A stretch of 64,000 bases of DNA from Planctomycetota bacterium (lineage in GTDB: Bacteria > Planctomycetota > UBA1135 > UBA2386), in NCBI GenBank assembly GCA_020849665.1, contig JADLFX010000085.1, positions 62,001 to 126,000 on the forward strand. The letters run 5' to 3'. The notes beneath the pieces were generated by a model, which saw only the letters and a list, made by a program, of their open reading frames with translations, had not been told where the DNA came from and did not search any database. How positions within the stretch are numbered: position 1 is the first letter of the stretch; each line of letters opens with the position of its first letter. Positions 32,804 to 41,692 of the stretch are shown here, in pieces. The position numbers and the translations under genes were made by a program.

Positions 32804-34187
32804 CTCTCTGGATCTCCAGAGCGGCGACGCGGTACGCCTCGGCGAGGGTGGGGAAGTTGAAGATGTTCTCGACGAACGCGTCGACCGTGTCGCCGTGGAC
32901 CAGCGCCATCTGGGCGAGGTGGATCAGCTCGGTGGCGCCCTCGCCGACGATCTGGGCGCCGAGCAGACGGCCACCGGCATCGGCCACCAGCTTCAGGAAA
33001 CCCTCGGTCTCGCCCAGGATCTGCCCCCGCGCGATCTCCTCGAAGCGCGCACGCCCGACCCGCACCTCGCCGTGCTGCTCGCGCGCCTGCGCCTCGCTCA
33101 GGCCCACCGTGGCCATCTCCGGGATCGTGTAGATCCCGGCAGGCACCAGATCCGACGTCATGCCGAGCGGCAGGTCGAACGCGGCCCGCATCGCCCGCCG
33201 GCCCTGCTCCATCGAGGCGCTGGCCAGCGACGGCGGACCGATCACGTCGCCCGCGGCGAAGATGTGCGGCACGGCGGTGCGCAGCTGTGCGTCCACGGCC
33301 AGCACGCCCCGATCGGTGGCCTTCAGCCCGGCATTGCCGATCTGCAGGTCCTCCAGGTTCGCGACCCGGCCGAGGGCACAGAGCAGCTTGTCGCTGCGCA
33401 CGCATCCGCCGCCCTCCAGCTCGGTCACCACCTGGGCCGCACCGTCCCAGGCCACACGCAGGAGCTTCGCCCTGCCCATGAAGCGGCACCCAGGATTGGC
33501 CTCGAACGCGCGCACGAACCGCTCCGAGCATTCCGGATCGAGGAACCCCAGCGGCCGGTCGGCCTTGTCGATCAGCGTCACCGCAACGCCCAGGGCCGCG
33601 AAGATCGACGCGTACTCGGACGCGATCACCCCGGCTCCGAGCACCGTGAGGGACGACGGCAGGTAGATCATCGACAGGATCGAATCGCTGTCGAGCACGT
33701 GCTCATGGTCGACCGGCACCTCCTTCGGCGTGCGCGGTCGCGAGCCCGTCGCGATCACGATCCGCTCGCCGCGTGCCACGCGCCGCGCACCGCGCACGCC
33801 CAGCACCTCGAGGTGGTGCGCGTCCACGAAGCGCGCCCGGCCGTGCCAGAGGACCACGCCGTTGCGTTCCAGCTGCGCGGCGATGAAGCGCTCGTGCGCG
33901 CCGACGACGTCCGCCAGCCGCCCCATCAGGCCGGCCACCTGCTGGTGTTCGGGGATCACGATCTCCGGCAGCCCGACGCCCAGGCGGCGCACGCGCTGCA
34001 GGTGCAGCGCCGTCTCCCGCAGGGTCTTGCTGGGGATCGTGCCGTGGTGCACGCACGCGCCGCCCGGACCGCGCTCGCGCTCCACGAGCAGGACCGTGCG
34101 TCCGGTCTTGGCCGCCTGGATCGCGGCCTTCTGGCCGGCGGGACCGCTGCCGATCACCACGACGTCGAACGCGACGACTTCGCTCAC
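32763..34187 (-). CDS. sthA: soluble pyridine nucleotide transhydrogenase (SthA-like)
   Basis: A 474-residue flavoprotein of the pyridine nucleotide-disulfide reductase family: FAD motif DVVVIGSGPAGQKAAIQAAK, NAD(P) motif LTVLGAGVIASEYASIFAALG, and FAD ribityl motif VPHIFAAGDVIGPP. The active-site region reads ACVHHGTIPSKTLRE; the second redox cysteine of dihydrolipoamide dehydrogenase is missing, as in E. coli SthA (THWGTIPSKALR), so hydride transfer between NADPH and NAD+ is the likely role. The C-terminal 14 residues (ending NLDGRVTRA) are encoded by the 3'-end repeat and are not part of the family. The start overlaps the HDOD gene stop by 4 nt. Confidence 0.9.
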   Translation of the reverse strand: MSEVVAFDVVVIGSGPAGQKAAIQAAKTGRTVLLVERERGPGGACVHHGTIPSKTLRETALHLQRVRRLGVGLPEIVIPEHQQVAGLMGRLADVVGAHERFIAAQLERNGVVLWHGRARFVDAHHLEVLGVRGARRVARGERIVIATGSRPRTPKEVPVDHEHVLDSDSILSMIYLPSSLTVLGAGVIASEYASIFAALGVAVTLIDKADRPLGFLDPECSERFVRAFEANPGCRFMGRAKLLRVAWDGAAQVVTELEGGGCVRSDKLLCALGRVANLEDLQIGNAGLKATDRGVLAVDAQLRTAVPHIFAAGDVIGPPSLASASMEQGRRAMRAAFDLPLGMTSDLVPAGIYTIPEMATVGLSEAQAREQHGEVRVGRARFEEIARGQILGETEGFLKLVADAGGRLLGAQIVGEGATELIHLAQMALVHGDTVDAFVENIFNFPTLAEAYRVAALEIQRATQSNLDGRVTRA

Positions 34188-35056
34188 GCGCTCAGCTCCA
34201 GGACGGCGGCGAGCTGCGCACGGCTCTGCACCAGCTGCTCCATCTCGTCGGGGTAGACGTTCAGGACGTCCAACGCGGGGTGCTGCCGGATCCGCGCGAT
34301 CTGCGCGGGGTCCTCGACCCCGACCAGCGCCTGGGCCAGCTCGTCAGCGAGGCAGGCGAGCATCGCCACCTCGCTCCACTCTCCAGCAAGCTCCGGCTCG
34401 TGATGCCAGCGGATCGCCGCCTGCACCAGCGCGGGCAGCCCCCACCGCTCGGCCAGCGTCGTGCCGAGCCGCACGTGGAAGGTCTGCATGCCATCCTCGA
34501 GCTGCCCGGGGGTGAACGCCACGCCACCCTCCTGCTCCGCTTCGCTCAGCAGCGACAACGCGATCGGCCGGCCCACGTCGTGCAGGAGCCCGCCGAGATA
34601 CGCGCCCTCGACGTTGCGCCGGCGCAGGCGCGCGAGCTCGCGCGCGAAGAACGCGGCGGCCAGCGAATGGCGCCACTCGGCGCGCAGCAGGCCCTGGTGC
34701 CGCGCGCTCCGGAACACCCGCTCCTGTACCGACACGGTCACCACGATCTCGCTCAGCGTCCGCATGCCGAGCCGGCTCACCGCCTGCTGCAGGCTGACGA
34801 TCTGGGTGCGCGGCATGAAGAGCGGCGAGTTGGCGACCCGCAGCACGTGTCCGGCCAGCGCTGCGTCCCGGTGCAGCACCGCCGAGAGGCGCGCGGCATC
34901 GGCGCCGGGCGCATGGACCAGCGCCAGCACCTGCGTCGCCACGTCCGGCAGCAACGGCAGGTCGAACGCGCCGCGCGCCAACCGCTGTTCCAGATTCGCG
35001 CGCGCTGCCGCGGGCAGGGCGACACCGCCCGGTTCGTCGTGTCCGTGAGCCCCCAT
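34184..35056 (-). CDS. HDOD-domain protein (signal-transduction HD fold)
   Basis: About 290 residues. After a short N-terminal segment the HDOD domain spans about 22-230: FDLPLLPDVATQVLALV, VLHRDAALAGHVLRVANSPLF, VSLQQAVSRLGMRTLSEIVV and the HD-like GGLLHDVGRPIAL, then AIRWHHEPELAG. HDOD proteins usually lack phosphodiesterase activity and act as signalling adaptors in stress or motility control. The ATG at 35056 is chosen; in-frame ATGs at 35086, 35101 and 35143 would add basic residues. It is followed by sthA with an ATGA overlap, an unusual pairing. Confidence 0.85.
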   Translation of the reverse strand: MGAHGHDEPGGVALPAAARANLEQRLARGAFDLPLLPDVATQVLALVHAPGADAARLSAVLHRDAALAGHVLRVANSPLFMPRTQIVSLQQAVSRLGMRTLSEIVVTVSVQERVFRSARHQGLLRAEWRHSLAAAFFARELARLRRRNVEGAYLGGLLHDVGRPIALSLLSEAEQEGGVAFTPGQLEDGMQTFHVRLGTTLAERWGLPALVQAAIRWHHEPELAGEWSEVAMLACLADELAQALVGVEDPAQIARIRQHPALDVLNVYPDEMEQLVQSRAQLAAVLELSA

Positions 35057-35188
35057 CGGCCGGGTTCTTCGTCCAGCGGAAGGCATCAGCTTGCGCGCCA
35101 TGCGCTGCCGGAGCGGAACCGACGCGCGACACGGCGCTGGCATCGGCTCGTGCCCGCCACCCCGCGCCGCCGTGCGGCGACCCCGGCG

Positions 35189-35620
35189 TCACTCGCCGTC
35201 GCGGCGCTCGCGCTTGCGCTCGCCGCGGTGCCGCTTCTCCTCCAGGCGCCGCAGCACGGAGCCGCGCGACGGGCGCGTGCGCCGGCGCGCCTTCGGCCGG
35301 TGCAGGGCCGTGCGCAGCAGCGCCTCCATGCGCGCCAGCGCGGCCGCGACGTTGCGTGCCTGCTCGCGATGCTCGGAACTCACCACCATCAGGCGACCTT
35401 CCGGATCGAGGCGCGCAGCGAGGACATCGCGGATCCGTTCCAGGTCGCCGGGCCGGAGAAATGCCGCCGCCGCGGCCAGATCCAGCCGCAGGTCGGCCTT
35501 GGTGGCGACCTTGTTGACGTTCTGTCCACCAGGTCCGCCGCCGCGCGAGAAGCTCACGTCCAGCAGCCGGGCCGGCAGGACCAGGCCGCCCGGCAGGTGC
35601 AGGTCACGGAGTTCGGCCAT
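35189..35620 (-). CDS. arfB: alternative ribosome-rescue peptidyl-tRNA hydrolase ArfB (YaeJ)
   Basis: A 143-residue protein, normal for ArfB. SFSRGGGPGGQNVNKVATKADLRLDL contains the GGQ motif that hydrolyses peptidyl-tRNA, and the C-terminal tail (RRRTRPSRGSVLRRLEEKRHRGERKRERR) is strongly basic, as needed to enter the empty mRNA channel of stalled ribosomes. It lacks the codon-recognition domain of RF1/RF2. The ATG at 35620 lies 17 bp inside the upstream kinase gene, indicating co-transcription. Confidence 0.93.
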   Translation of the reverse strand: MAELRDLHLPGGLVLPARLLDVSFSRGGGPGGQNVNKVATKADLRLDLAAAAAFLRPGDLERIRDVLAARLDPEGRLMVVSSEHREQARNVAAALARMEALLRTALHRPKARRRTRPSRGSVLRRLEEKRHRGERKRERRDGE

Positions 35621-36542
35621 CGTCCACCCAACGGCTCAGCGGCGGCTCGTGCCGCGCGAGTGCGAGCGCGAGGCGCGCGGCGCCCTCGGCCGCAGAGAAT
35701 CGCGGCGCGCCGGGGCCACGCGGGCCGCCGCGCGCGCGCAGCGCCGCGGCGAACGCTTCCCGTACCGGACCGTCCGGCTCGAGCACGCCGCCGCCCGCCA
35801 CCACCGGCACCGTCGCGAGATCCAGGCCCGCACGGCGCGCGGCCGCCGACACCAGTTCGGCCAGTGCCTGCATCCGGTCGGCGAGCACGCCCGTCGCCAC
35901 GGCATCGCCCGCGCCGGCGACGCCGAGCACGTGCGGCAGGAGCGCCGCCACTTCGCGCGGGGCGAGGCGTTGCAGCGCGGCGCCAACGCGATCCGCAGAG
36001 GGCGCGCCGCTGGCCCGCACCAGGACCGCGGTGAGGGCGGTGGCCGGACCGAGCCCGTCGTGCGCACGCAGCACGGCGATCGCGGCGTGGCGCACGAGGT
36101 CGAACGCCGAGCCCTCGTCCCCCAGCAGCCAGCCGCGACCGCCCACGCGGTGCAGCCCGCCCTCGGCCGCGCGCGCCACCACGAACGACCCGGTGCCCGC
36201 GTAGGCCGCGACCCCGGGTCCGTCCGCCAGCGCCGCCGCCGCCCCGACTTCGACGTCGCCGACGATGCGGGCCGGGCAGGCAAGGCCCTGCTGCGCCAGC
36301 GCCGTCTCGATCGCGCGGCGCGTCGCCGGATCCCCGGCGCCGGCGAGCCCAGCCACCAGGCACTCGGGTCCGACGCCCGCGCGCGCCGCCAGCACGCGGA
36401 GCGCAGCGGCGACCTCCACCGGCGCGAGCTGCGCGGCCTGGATCGGCCCGCCTTCCCCGCTGGCGAGCACATGGGCGCCCTCGTCGACGAGCGCGTAGCG
36501 CGAGCCGGTGCCACCGGCGTCGATTCCCAGGAAGAGCCGCAT
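35604..36542 (-). CDS. BadF/BadG-type ATPase, N-acetylglucosamine kinase-like
   Basis: A 312-residue protein of the ASKHA fold: phosphate-1 LFLGIDAGGTGSRYALVDEG, phosphate-2 PGVAAYAGTGSFVVA, RVGGRGWLLGDEGSAFDL and the adenosine motif VPVVAGGGVLEPDGPVREAF. GWLLGDEGSA is characteristic of mammalian-type NAGK and bacterial glucosamine/GlcNAc kinases in the BcrAD_BadFG family. Phosphorylation of GlcNAc or a similar amino sugar is likely and would feed NagA (44641-45756), though the two are not linked in an operon. TATGCT (36577-36572) is a possible -10, with a leader of about 22 nt. It overlaps arfB by 17 bp. Confidence 0.85.
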   Translation of the reverse strand: MRLFLGIDAGGTGSRYALVDEGAHVLASGEGGPIQAAQLAPVEVAAALRVLAARAGVGPECLVAGLAGAGDPATRRAIETALAQQGLACPARIVGDVEVGAAAALADGPGVAAYAGTGSFVVARAAEGGLHRVGGRGWLLGDEGSAFDLVRHAAIAVLRAHDGLGPATALTAVLVRASGAPSADRVGAALQRLAPREVAALLPHVLGVAGAGDAVATGVLADRMQALAELVSAAARRAGLDLATVPVVAGGGVLEPDGPVREAFAAALRARGGPRGPGAPRFSAAEGAARLALALARHEPPLSRWVDDGRTP

Positions 36543-36597
36543 GTCGATCCGCGTGCCGCCTGCGCGGCGGCGCGAGCATAGCCGCTCGCGCGCCCGC

Positions 36598-36603
36598 TAT
36601 CCT
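36598..36603 (+). promoter_or_regulatory. predicted -10 hexamer of the cyclase-fold protein gene
   Basis: TATCCT ends 11 nt before the ATG at 36615. It is the same hexamer as at 27625 and 15802, with slightly longer spacing. Confidence 0.35.
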
Positions 36604-36614
36604 TGGGTGCGTCC

Positions 36615-38411
36615 ATGCGCACCCTGCTCGCGCTCCTGATCGCAGTCCTGCCGCTCGCGGCGCAGGACTTCGTCTGGCAGCTCGGTCCGCGCGAGGCGCT
36701 CGAATACCGGCGCGAGTTCACGCTGCGCACGCGGGTCGTGGAGACCCGCGAGACGCCGCCGCCACCCGAGAACGCCGACCTGCGGGTGTTCCCCGGCGTC
36801 CACAACGGGCCCGTGCTCCTGGGCGGCGAGCTCGACCAGGAACGGCGCGCGATGGCCACGCCGCCCGCAGACCCGCGCGAGCTGGGCGCGTTCCTGGCCT
36901 TCGACCTGCGCCGGCATGGCGGGAAGCCGGTGCGCCATGTCCTGCCCGCGGTGTTCCCGTTCGGCGACCTCGTGGTCGTGGCACGCCATGGCGCGGTCGA
37001 GACCGACGGCAGCCAGCGGATCGAGGCGGAGGTGACGCGCGAGGCGCCGCCCCCCCGCGGGCTGAGCAAGGCCCAGCACGAGGCCTGGGTGCTCAGCCAG
37101 ATGCGGCACGGCCTGCGCGGCCGGATCGAGATCGTGCGCCGGCTCGACCCCGCACGGGGCATGGTGGCGGCGTTCACCGCGCGCTTCGTGGCCACCGTCG
37201 GCTACGCGGAGGGGCCGCGGAGCAAGGCCGAGTTCACGATCGAGGAGCGCTGGGACACGCCGCGGATCTGGCGCGCCGACGAGCCCGCGTTCCGCGAGCG
37301 CGTGGCGGACGCGATCCGGCGTGGTGCCGACTGGCTGCGCACCAGGGTCGCCGACCCGGCGACAGGCGAGTTCGCGCACTTCGTCGATCGCGACGGCACG
37401 GTCACCTACAACAGCGGCCGGCTCGCCCTGGTGCTCCTCACCCTGCTGAAGGCCGAGGTGGCGGCCACCGATCCGGTCCTGGTCCAGGGGTTCGCCGAGC
37501 TGCGCCGCCGCGAGCTCGTCGACACGTATTCCCTGGCGCTCGCGCTCATGGCGATGGAGGCGCGCTACGCGCCCGCGGACGAACGCGCGCGCATCCTGCG
37601 CGGCGAACTCGCGCGGGCGCAGCCGCGCACGCCGAGCCTGCCCGACCGCTCGCTGATGGGCGAGTGGGTCCAGCGCCTGCTCACCAACCACGACGCTGGG
37701 CTGGACCGCAGCTACCGCATGCGCTGGACCTACTCGGGCGGGCAGCGCTTCGACAACTCCAACTCCCAGTACGGCCTCCTGGGGCTGTGGTCGGCGCACC
37801 TGTGCGGCGTCGAGGTGCCGGCGTGGGCGTGGACCGGCGCGATCGGCCACTTCCTGGCCGAGCAGCAGCGCGTGAAGGCGGCGCCGCTCGCGTTCTCGCT
37901 CACCGGCCACGCCGAGCTGGCCAAGGCCGCCGCCGGCGCCAGGGTCACGGCGGCACTGCGCCGCGCGGAGCCGATGGGCTGGGGCTACGAGGGGAACGGC
38001 CGGCCCGCCTACGGGAGCATGACCGCGGCCGGCGTGACCGGACTCGCGATCTGCATCGCGGCGCTCACCGAGACCCGGCGCGCGCCCGGCGAGTTGTTGG
38101 TCAAGGCGCAGCGCGCCATGGACTCCGGGTTCGCGTGGCTGGCCGGACGCTTCACCCTGCGCTGGAACCCCGACAACCCCTACATGCCGCGCGAGTGGCA
38201 CGAGTACTACCTGCACTGCGTCGAGCGCGCGTGCGAGCTGTCGCGCGTGGCGTTGCTGGATGGACGGGACTGGTACTTCGAGGGCGCGATGCTGCTGCTC
38301 TCCCAACAGTTCCCGAGCGGCGAGTTCCCGGGCGGGGGCGTGCACGGGACGTGTTTCGCGGTGCTCTTCCTGAAGAAGGCCCAGCTGCCGGTGCTCACCG
38401 GCCCGCGCTGA
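36615..38411 (+). CDS. secreted protein with squalene-cyclase/prenyltransferase-type alpha-barrel domain
   Basis: A 598-residue protein with a signal peptide (MRTLLALLIAVLPLAAQ). Residues 20-215 have no recognised domain. From about 225 helical repeats follow that fit the terpenoid-cyclase/prenyltransferase alpha-alpha barrel (ADAIRRGADWLRTRV, TVTYNSGRLALVLLTLLKA, DNSNSQYGLLGLWSAHLCGV, GYEGNGRPAYGSMTAAGVTGLAIC). The catalytic DxDD of squalene-hopene cyclase is absent, so this is probably a binding or scaffold fold, as in many planctomycete and verrucomicrobial secreted proteins. It has its own -10 (TATCCT) and is convergent with the ABC operon. Confidence 0.8.
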   Translation: MRTLLALLIAVLPLAAQDFVWQLGPREALEYRREFTLRTRVVETRETPPPPENADLRVFPGVHNGPVLLGGELDQERRAMATPPADPRELGAFLAFDLRRHGGKPVRHVLPAVFPFGDLVVVARHGAVETDGSQRIEAEVTREAPPPRGLSKAQHEAWVLSQMRHGLRGRIEIVRRLDPARGMVAAFTARFVATVGYAEGPRSKAEFTIEERWDTPRIWRADEPAFRERVADAIRRGADWLRTRVADPATGEFAHFVDRDGTVTYNSGRLALVLLTLLKAEVAATDPVLVQGFAELRRRELVDTYSLALALMAMEARYAPADERARILRGELARAQPRTPSLPDRSLMGEWVQRLLTNHDAGLDRSYRMRWTYSGGQRFDNSNSQYGLLGLWSAHLCGVEVPAWAWTGAIGHFLAEQQRVKAAPLAFSLTGHAELAKAAAGARVTAALRRAEPMGWGYEGNGRPAYGSMTAAGVTGLAICIAALTETRRAPGELLVKAQRAMDSGFAWLAGRFTLRWNPDNPYMPREWHEYYLHCVERACELSRVALLDGRDWYFEGAMLLLSQQFPSGEFPGGGVHGTCFAVLFLKKAQLPVLTGPR

Positions 38412-38576
38412 GCGCCGCGATCTGCCCCGGGGCCGGCGCGGTTCCGCAGGCGGCCTGCACGGCGGCGCGGCGAACGACCGTGGCGGAGGCGTTCGCAGCA
38501 CACATGCCAACCGGCAACCCCGGAGGCGCGGCGCCAAGGGGCCCGGCGCGCGGGACCGCCGGCGGCGCTACGCGGG

Positions 38577-38612
38577 CGTAACACGACCGTCGAGATTGCT
38601 CAGAGTCGTTTC
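38577..38612 (-). repeat. dispersed 3'-end repeat, single copy
   Basis: Read on the minus strand, GAAACGACTCTGAGCAATC and the following CTCGACGGTCGTG start directly after the TAG stop (38615-38613) of the last ABC-operon gene. It has the same sequence and orientation relative to the gene as the copies at 32736-32803 and 42948-42995. The rest of the 201-bp convergent gap (38412-38576) shows no gene. Confidence 0.8.
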
Positions 38613-39812
38613 CTATTCCGCTCTCAGCGACTCGATGGGGTCGAGGCGGGCGGCGCGGCGGGCGGGGAGGACGCCGGCGACGAGGCCGATCGCGGCGGAG
38701 ACGGCCACGGCGAGGACGGCGAACTCGGGCGTGACCTGCGCGGGGAGTCGGGGGACCGCGACCGTGACCGCGAAGACGAAGGCATAGCCCGACGCGAGGC
38801 CGGCCACCCCGCCGAGGCCGGCCAGGACGACGGCCTCGGCCAGGAAGAGGGTCAGGACCTGGCGCCGGGTGGCGCCCAGGGCCACGAGCAATCCGATCTC
38901 GTGGGTGCGTTCGGCCACGGCGATGGTCAGGATCGTGAGCACGCCCACGCCGCCCACCAGGAGCGAGATCCCGCCGAGCGCGCCCACGGCGAAGGTGAGC
39001 ACGTCGAGGACCGAGCCCATCGCCTCGAGCATGGCCTCCTGCCGCACGATGGTGAAGTCCTCGCGCCCGTGGCGCTCCACCAGGAGCCTGCGCACCGCCT
39101 CGCCCACCGTCGCCGAGGGCACGCCAGGATCGAAGGTGAGATGGATCTCCTGCAGGTCGCGCCGGTCGAAGAGCGCCATGGCCCGCGCGGTCGGCACGTA
39201 GACGACCTCGTCGAGGTCGAAGCCGAGGATGTCGCCGCGCGGCGCCACCACCCCGACCACCGTGAAGCGCTGCTGCGCGATGCGGATCCGCGCGCCGAGC
39301 GGATTGCGCCCGCCGAAGAGCTCCCGGTGCACCTTGGAGCCCAGCACGGCGAACGCCCGCGCGGTGCTCTGCGGCTCGTCGGGCAGGAAGGTGCCGAGCA
39401 GCACGCCGATGTGGAACATCCGCGCCGCCTCGGGGCTGCCGCCGAACACGGTGATCCGCCGGGTACGCTGCTCGAACTCCGCCTCGGCGTTGCCGGTCAC
39501 CTGCGGGCACACGTCCATCACGTGGGCCACGCGCCGCAGCGCCTCGGCGTCGTCGAAGGTGAGCGGCCGCGTGTTGTGGATCATCCCGCCCGGCAGGCCG
39601 TGGGTCTCGGTGCGGCCCGGCTGCACCGAGATGTGGTTCGTGCCGAAGCGCGTGAACTCCGCCAGCGCGAACTCCTTGAGGCCCGTGCCCAGCGCGGTGA
39701 GCAGGACGACCGCGAAGATCCCCACGGCGATCCCCAGCGCGGTCAGGCCGGTGCGCAGACGGTGGCTGCGCAGCGCTCCGAGGGCGAGTCCGGCGAGGTC
39801 ACGGGTGCGCAT
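38613..39812 (-). CDS. MacB-like FtsX-domain ABC transporter permease (second copy)
   Basis: A 399-residue protein with the MacB_PCD plus FtsX layout: an N-terminal helix after LRSHRLRTGLTALGIAVGIFAVV, a periplasmic domain of about 220 residues (FGTNHISVQPGRTETHGLPGG), then three C-terminal helices (LGGISLLVGGVGVLTILTI, RTHEIGLLVALGATRRQVL) ending LPARRAARLDPIESLRAE. It belongs to the mechanotransmission-type ABC systems (MacB, LolCDE) that drive periplasmic substrates outward. It follows the other permease by 3 nt; a permease pair suggests a heterodimer, as in LolC/LolE. The TAG stop abuts the 3'-end repeat. Confidence 0.9.
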   Translation of the reverse strand: MRTRDLAGLALGALRSHRLRTGLTALGIAVGIFAVVLLTALGTGLKEFALAEFTRFGTNHISVQPGRTETHGLPGGMIHNTRPLTFDDAEALRRVAHVMDVCPQVTGNAEAEFEQRTRRITVFGGSPEAARMFHIGVLLGTFLPDEPQSTARAFAVLGSKVHRELFGGRNPLGARIRIAQQRFTVVGVVAPRGDILGFDLDEVVYVPTARAMALFDRRDLQEIHLTFDPGVPSATVGEAVRRLLVERHGREDFTIVRQEAMLEAMGSVLDVLTFAVGALGGISLLVGGVGVLTILTIAVAERTHEIGLLVALGATRRQVLTLFLAEAVVLAGLGGVAGLASGYAFVFAVTVAVPRLPAQVTPEFAVLAVAVSAAIGLVAGVLPARRAARLDPIESLRAE

Positions 39813-39815
39813 GCG

Positions 39816-41021
39816 TCACCGCCTCGCCAGGGCGCGCACGGGGTCGAGGCGCGCCGCCCGGTTCGCCGGCAGCACGCCGAATGCGAGCCCGGCGCCGAGG
39901 GCCAGGAGCACGGCGGCGGCGGTGGCCCACACGGGCGGGCCGCCCGCCAGCGCCGGCCACGCGCGGCCCAACGCGTGCGCACCCGAATAGCCGATCGCCA
40001 CGCCCACCGTCGCCCCGAGCAGCGAGAGCAGGAACGCCTCCCACAGGAAGAGCGCGCGCAGATCGCGCGGCGCCCCGCCCAGGGCCTTGAGCAGGCCGAT
40101 CTCGGCCGTGCGCTGGGTGACCACCACGACCATCACGTTGAGGATCAGGATGCCCGCGACCAGGAGGCTGATCGCCGCGATCGCCGCGAGCACCAGCGTC
40201 ACCATCCCGAGGATCGCGTCGAAGGTGCCCATCAGTGCATCCTGGGTGATCACCGTGACGTCCTCCTCGCCCTCGTGGCGCTCGCGCAGCGTGGCCTCCA
40301 CCGCCACCTTGGCCGCCGGGATCGCCTCGCGGCTGCGCGCCTGCACCATGATCCGGAACAGCGAGCTCTTGTCGAAGAGCGCGAATGCCGCGGCCACCGG
40401 CACCAGCACGACGTCGTCCATGTCGATGCCCAGGGAGGTGCCCTTGCTGGCCAGCACACCGATCACGCGGAAGCGGCGGTCGCCGATCCGCACCCAGTTC
40501 CCCAGCCCGCCCTGCGCGCCGAAGAGCTCGCGCCGGACCTTGGCGCCGAGCACGCACTCGGCGCGCGGTTGCCGCGGATCCTCGTCGCTCAGGAAGCGAC
40601 CCTGCGCCACCTCCAGGCGCCGGATCTCCAGCATGGCGCCGGTCGTGCCCAGGATCGGTGCCTCGCGCTCGCGCCCTTGCGCCGCCACGGGCGCGAGCCC
40701 GAAGGCGAGCGGCGCCACCCGTGCGATCAACGGGTGCCGCGTCAGGACGAGCGCGTCGTCGAGCGTGATGTCGCGCGGCATGTCGCTCACCAGCGGCGGC
40801 GCGCCGCCACGGGTCTCGGTCTTGCCCGGCAGCACGATCAACAGGTTGCTGCCGAGTCCGGCGAACTGGTCCACGATGTAGCGGCGCGCGCCGTCGCCCA
40901 GCGCCGTGAGCAGGAGCACCGCGGCCACGCCGATGGAGATCGCCAGGAGCACCAGGGACGTGCGTCCGGGGTAGGAGCGCAGGCTGCCCCAGGCGAATGC
41001 GATCCGGTCCAGGCTCCTCAT
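39816..41021 (-). CDS. MacB-like FtsX-domain ABC transporter permease (first copy)
   Basis: A 401-residue paralogue of the next gene with the same layout: LRSYPGRTSLVLLAISIGVAAVL helix, a periplasmic domain with GSNLLIVLPGKTETRGGAPP, then IAAISLLVAGILILNVMVVV, RTAEIGLLKALGGAPRDLRALF and LPANRAARLDPVRALARR. The two permeases match closely in the ends and differ in the periplasmic domain, which fits a heterodimeric exporter. It overlaps the ATPase gene stop by 4 nt (ATGA). Confidence 0.9.
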   Translation of the reverse strand: MRSLDRIAFAWGSLRSYPGRTSLVLLAISIGVAAVLLLTALGDGARRYIVDQFAGLGSNLLIVLPGKTETRGGAPPLVSDMPRDITLDDALVLTRHPLIARVAPLAFGLAPVAAQGREREAPILGTTGAMLEIRRLEVAQGRFLSDEDPRQPRAECVLGAKVRRELFGAQGGLGNWVRIGDRRFRVIGVLASKGTSLGIDMDDVVLVPVAAAFALFDKSSLFRIMVQARSREAIPAAKVAVEATLRERHEGEEDVTVITQDALMGTFDAILGMVTLVLAAIAAISLLVAGILILNVMVVVVTQRTAEIGLLKALGGAPRDLRALFLWEAFLLSLLGATVGVAIGYSGAHALGRAWPALAGGPPVWATAAAVLLALGAGLAFGVLPANRAARLDPVRALARR

Positions 41022-41692
41022 GGCGTCCGGTCGGCGACGATCCGCCCGTCGTCCATCTGGATCCGGCGGTGGGCGCGCGCTCCGAGTTCAGGGTCGTGGG
41101 TGACCACGATCAGGGCGATCCCCTCGTGGTGCAGGCCCTCCAGCACCGCCACGATCTCGTGGCTCGAGTGGCGGTCGAGGTTGCCGGTCGGCTCGTCGGC
41201 GAGGATCACCGCCGGCCGCAGGATCGTGGCCCGCGCGATCGCCACTCGCTGGCGCTGGCCGCCGGAGAGCTGGTCGGGGCGGTGGTGCGCGCGCGGAGTG
41301 AGGCCCATGGCCCCCAGCGCCGTCGCGGCGCGCGCATGCCGCTCGGCGACCGGCACGCCGGCCAGCGCCAGCGGCAGGGCCACGTTCTCCAGCGCGGTGA
41401 GCCGCGGCACCAGATGGAAGAACTGGAACACGAACCCCACCTTGGCCCTGCGCGCGCGCGCGAGCTCGGCCTCGCCGAGCAACGTGGTGTCCTGACCCTC
41501 GAGCAGGTAGCGGCCGGAGCTGGGCCGGTCGAGCAGGCCGATCACGTTCAGGAGCGTCGACGTGCCCGAGCCCGAGGGGCCCATCACCGAGACGTACTCG
41601 CCGGGCCCGATGCGCAGGTCCACGTCCTTGAGCGCGTGGACGCGCTGATCGCCCACCTCGAACACGCGGTTGACCTGCTGCAGTTCGATCAT
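41018..41692 (-). CDS. MacB/LolD-type ABC ATPase with Walker A lysine replaced by threonine
   Basis: A 224-residue ATPase. Q-loop FVFQFFHLVPRLTALENV, signature LSGGQRQRVAIARA, Walker B VILADEPTGNLD and H-loop VVTHD are all intact and typical of the MacB/LolD branch. Walker A reads GPSGSGTSTLL: residue 44, the phosphate-binding lysine in nearly all ABC ATPases, is Thr (ACG, complement of 41561-41563); AAG to ACG is a single change. As written the enzyme should bind or hydrolyse ATP poorly, although the rest of the operon looks functional. Either the change is real and the pump is impaired or unusual, or it is a base error. ATGA overlaps join it to both neighbours. Confidence 0.9.
   Translation of the reverse strand: MIELQQVNRVFEVGDQRVHALKDVDLRIGPGEYVSVMGPSGSGTSTLLNVIGLLDRPSSGRYLLEGQDTTLLGEAELARARRAKVGFVFQFFHLVPRLTALENVALPLALAGVPVAERHARAATALGAMGLTPRAHHRPDQLSGGQRQRVAIARATILRPAVILADEPTGNLDRHSSHEIVAVLEGLHHEGIALIVVTHDPELGARAHRRIQMDDGRIVADRTP

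Noticed and set aside
32763-34187. Dihydrolipoamide dehydrogenase
   Set aside because: The second redox-active cysteine is absent (ACVHHGT), and no 2-oxoacid dehydrogenase genes are nearby, so SthA fits better.
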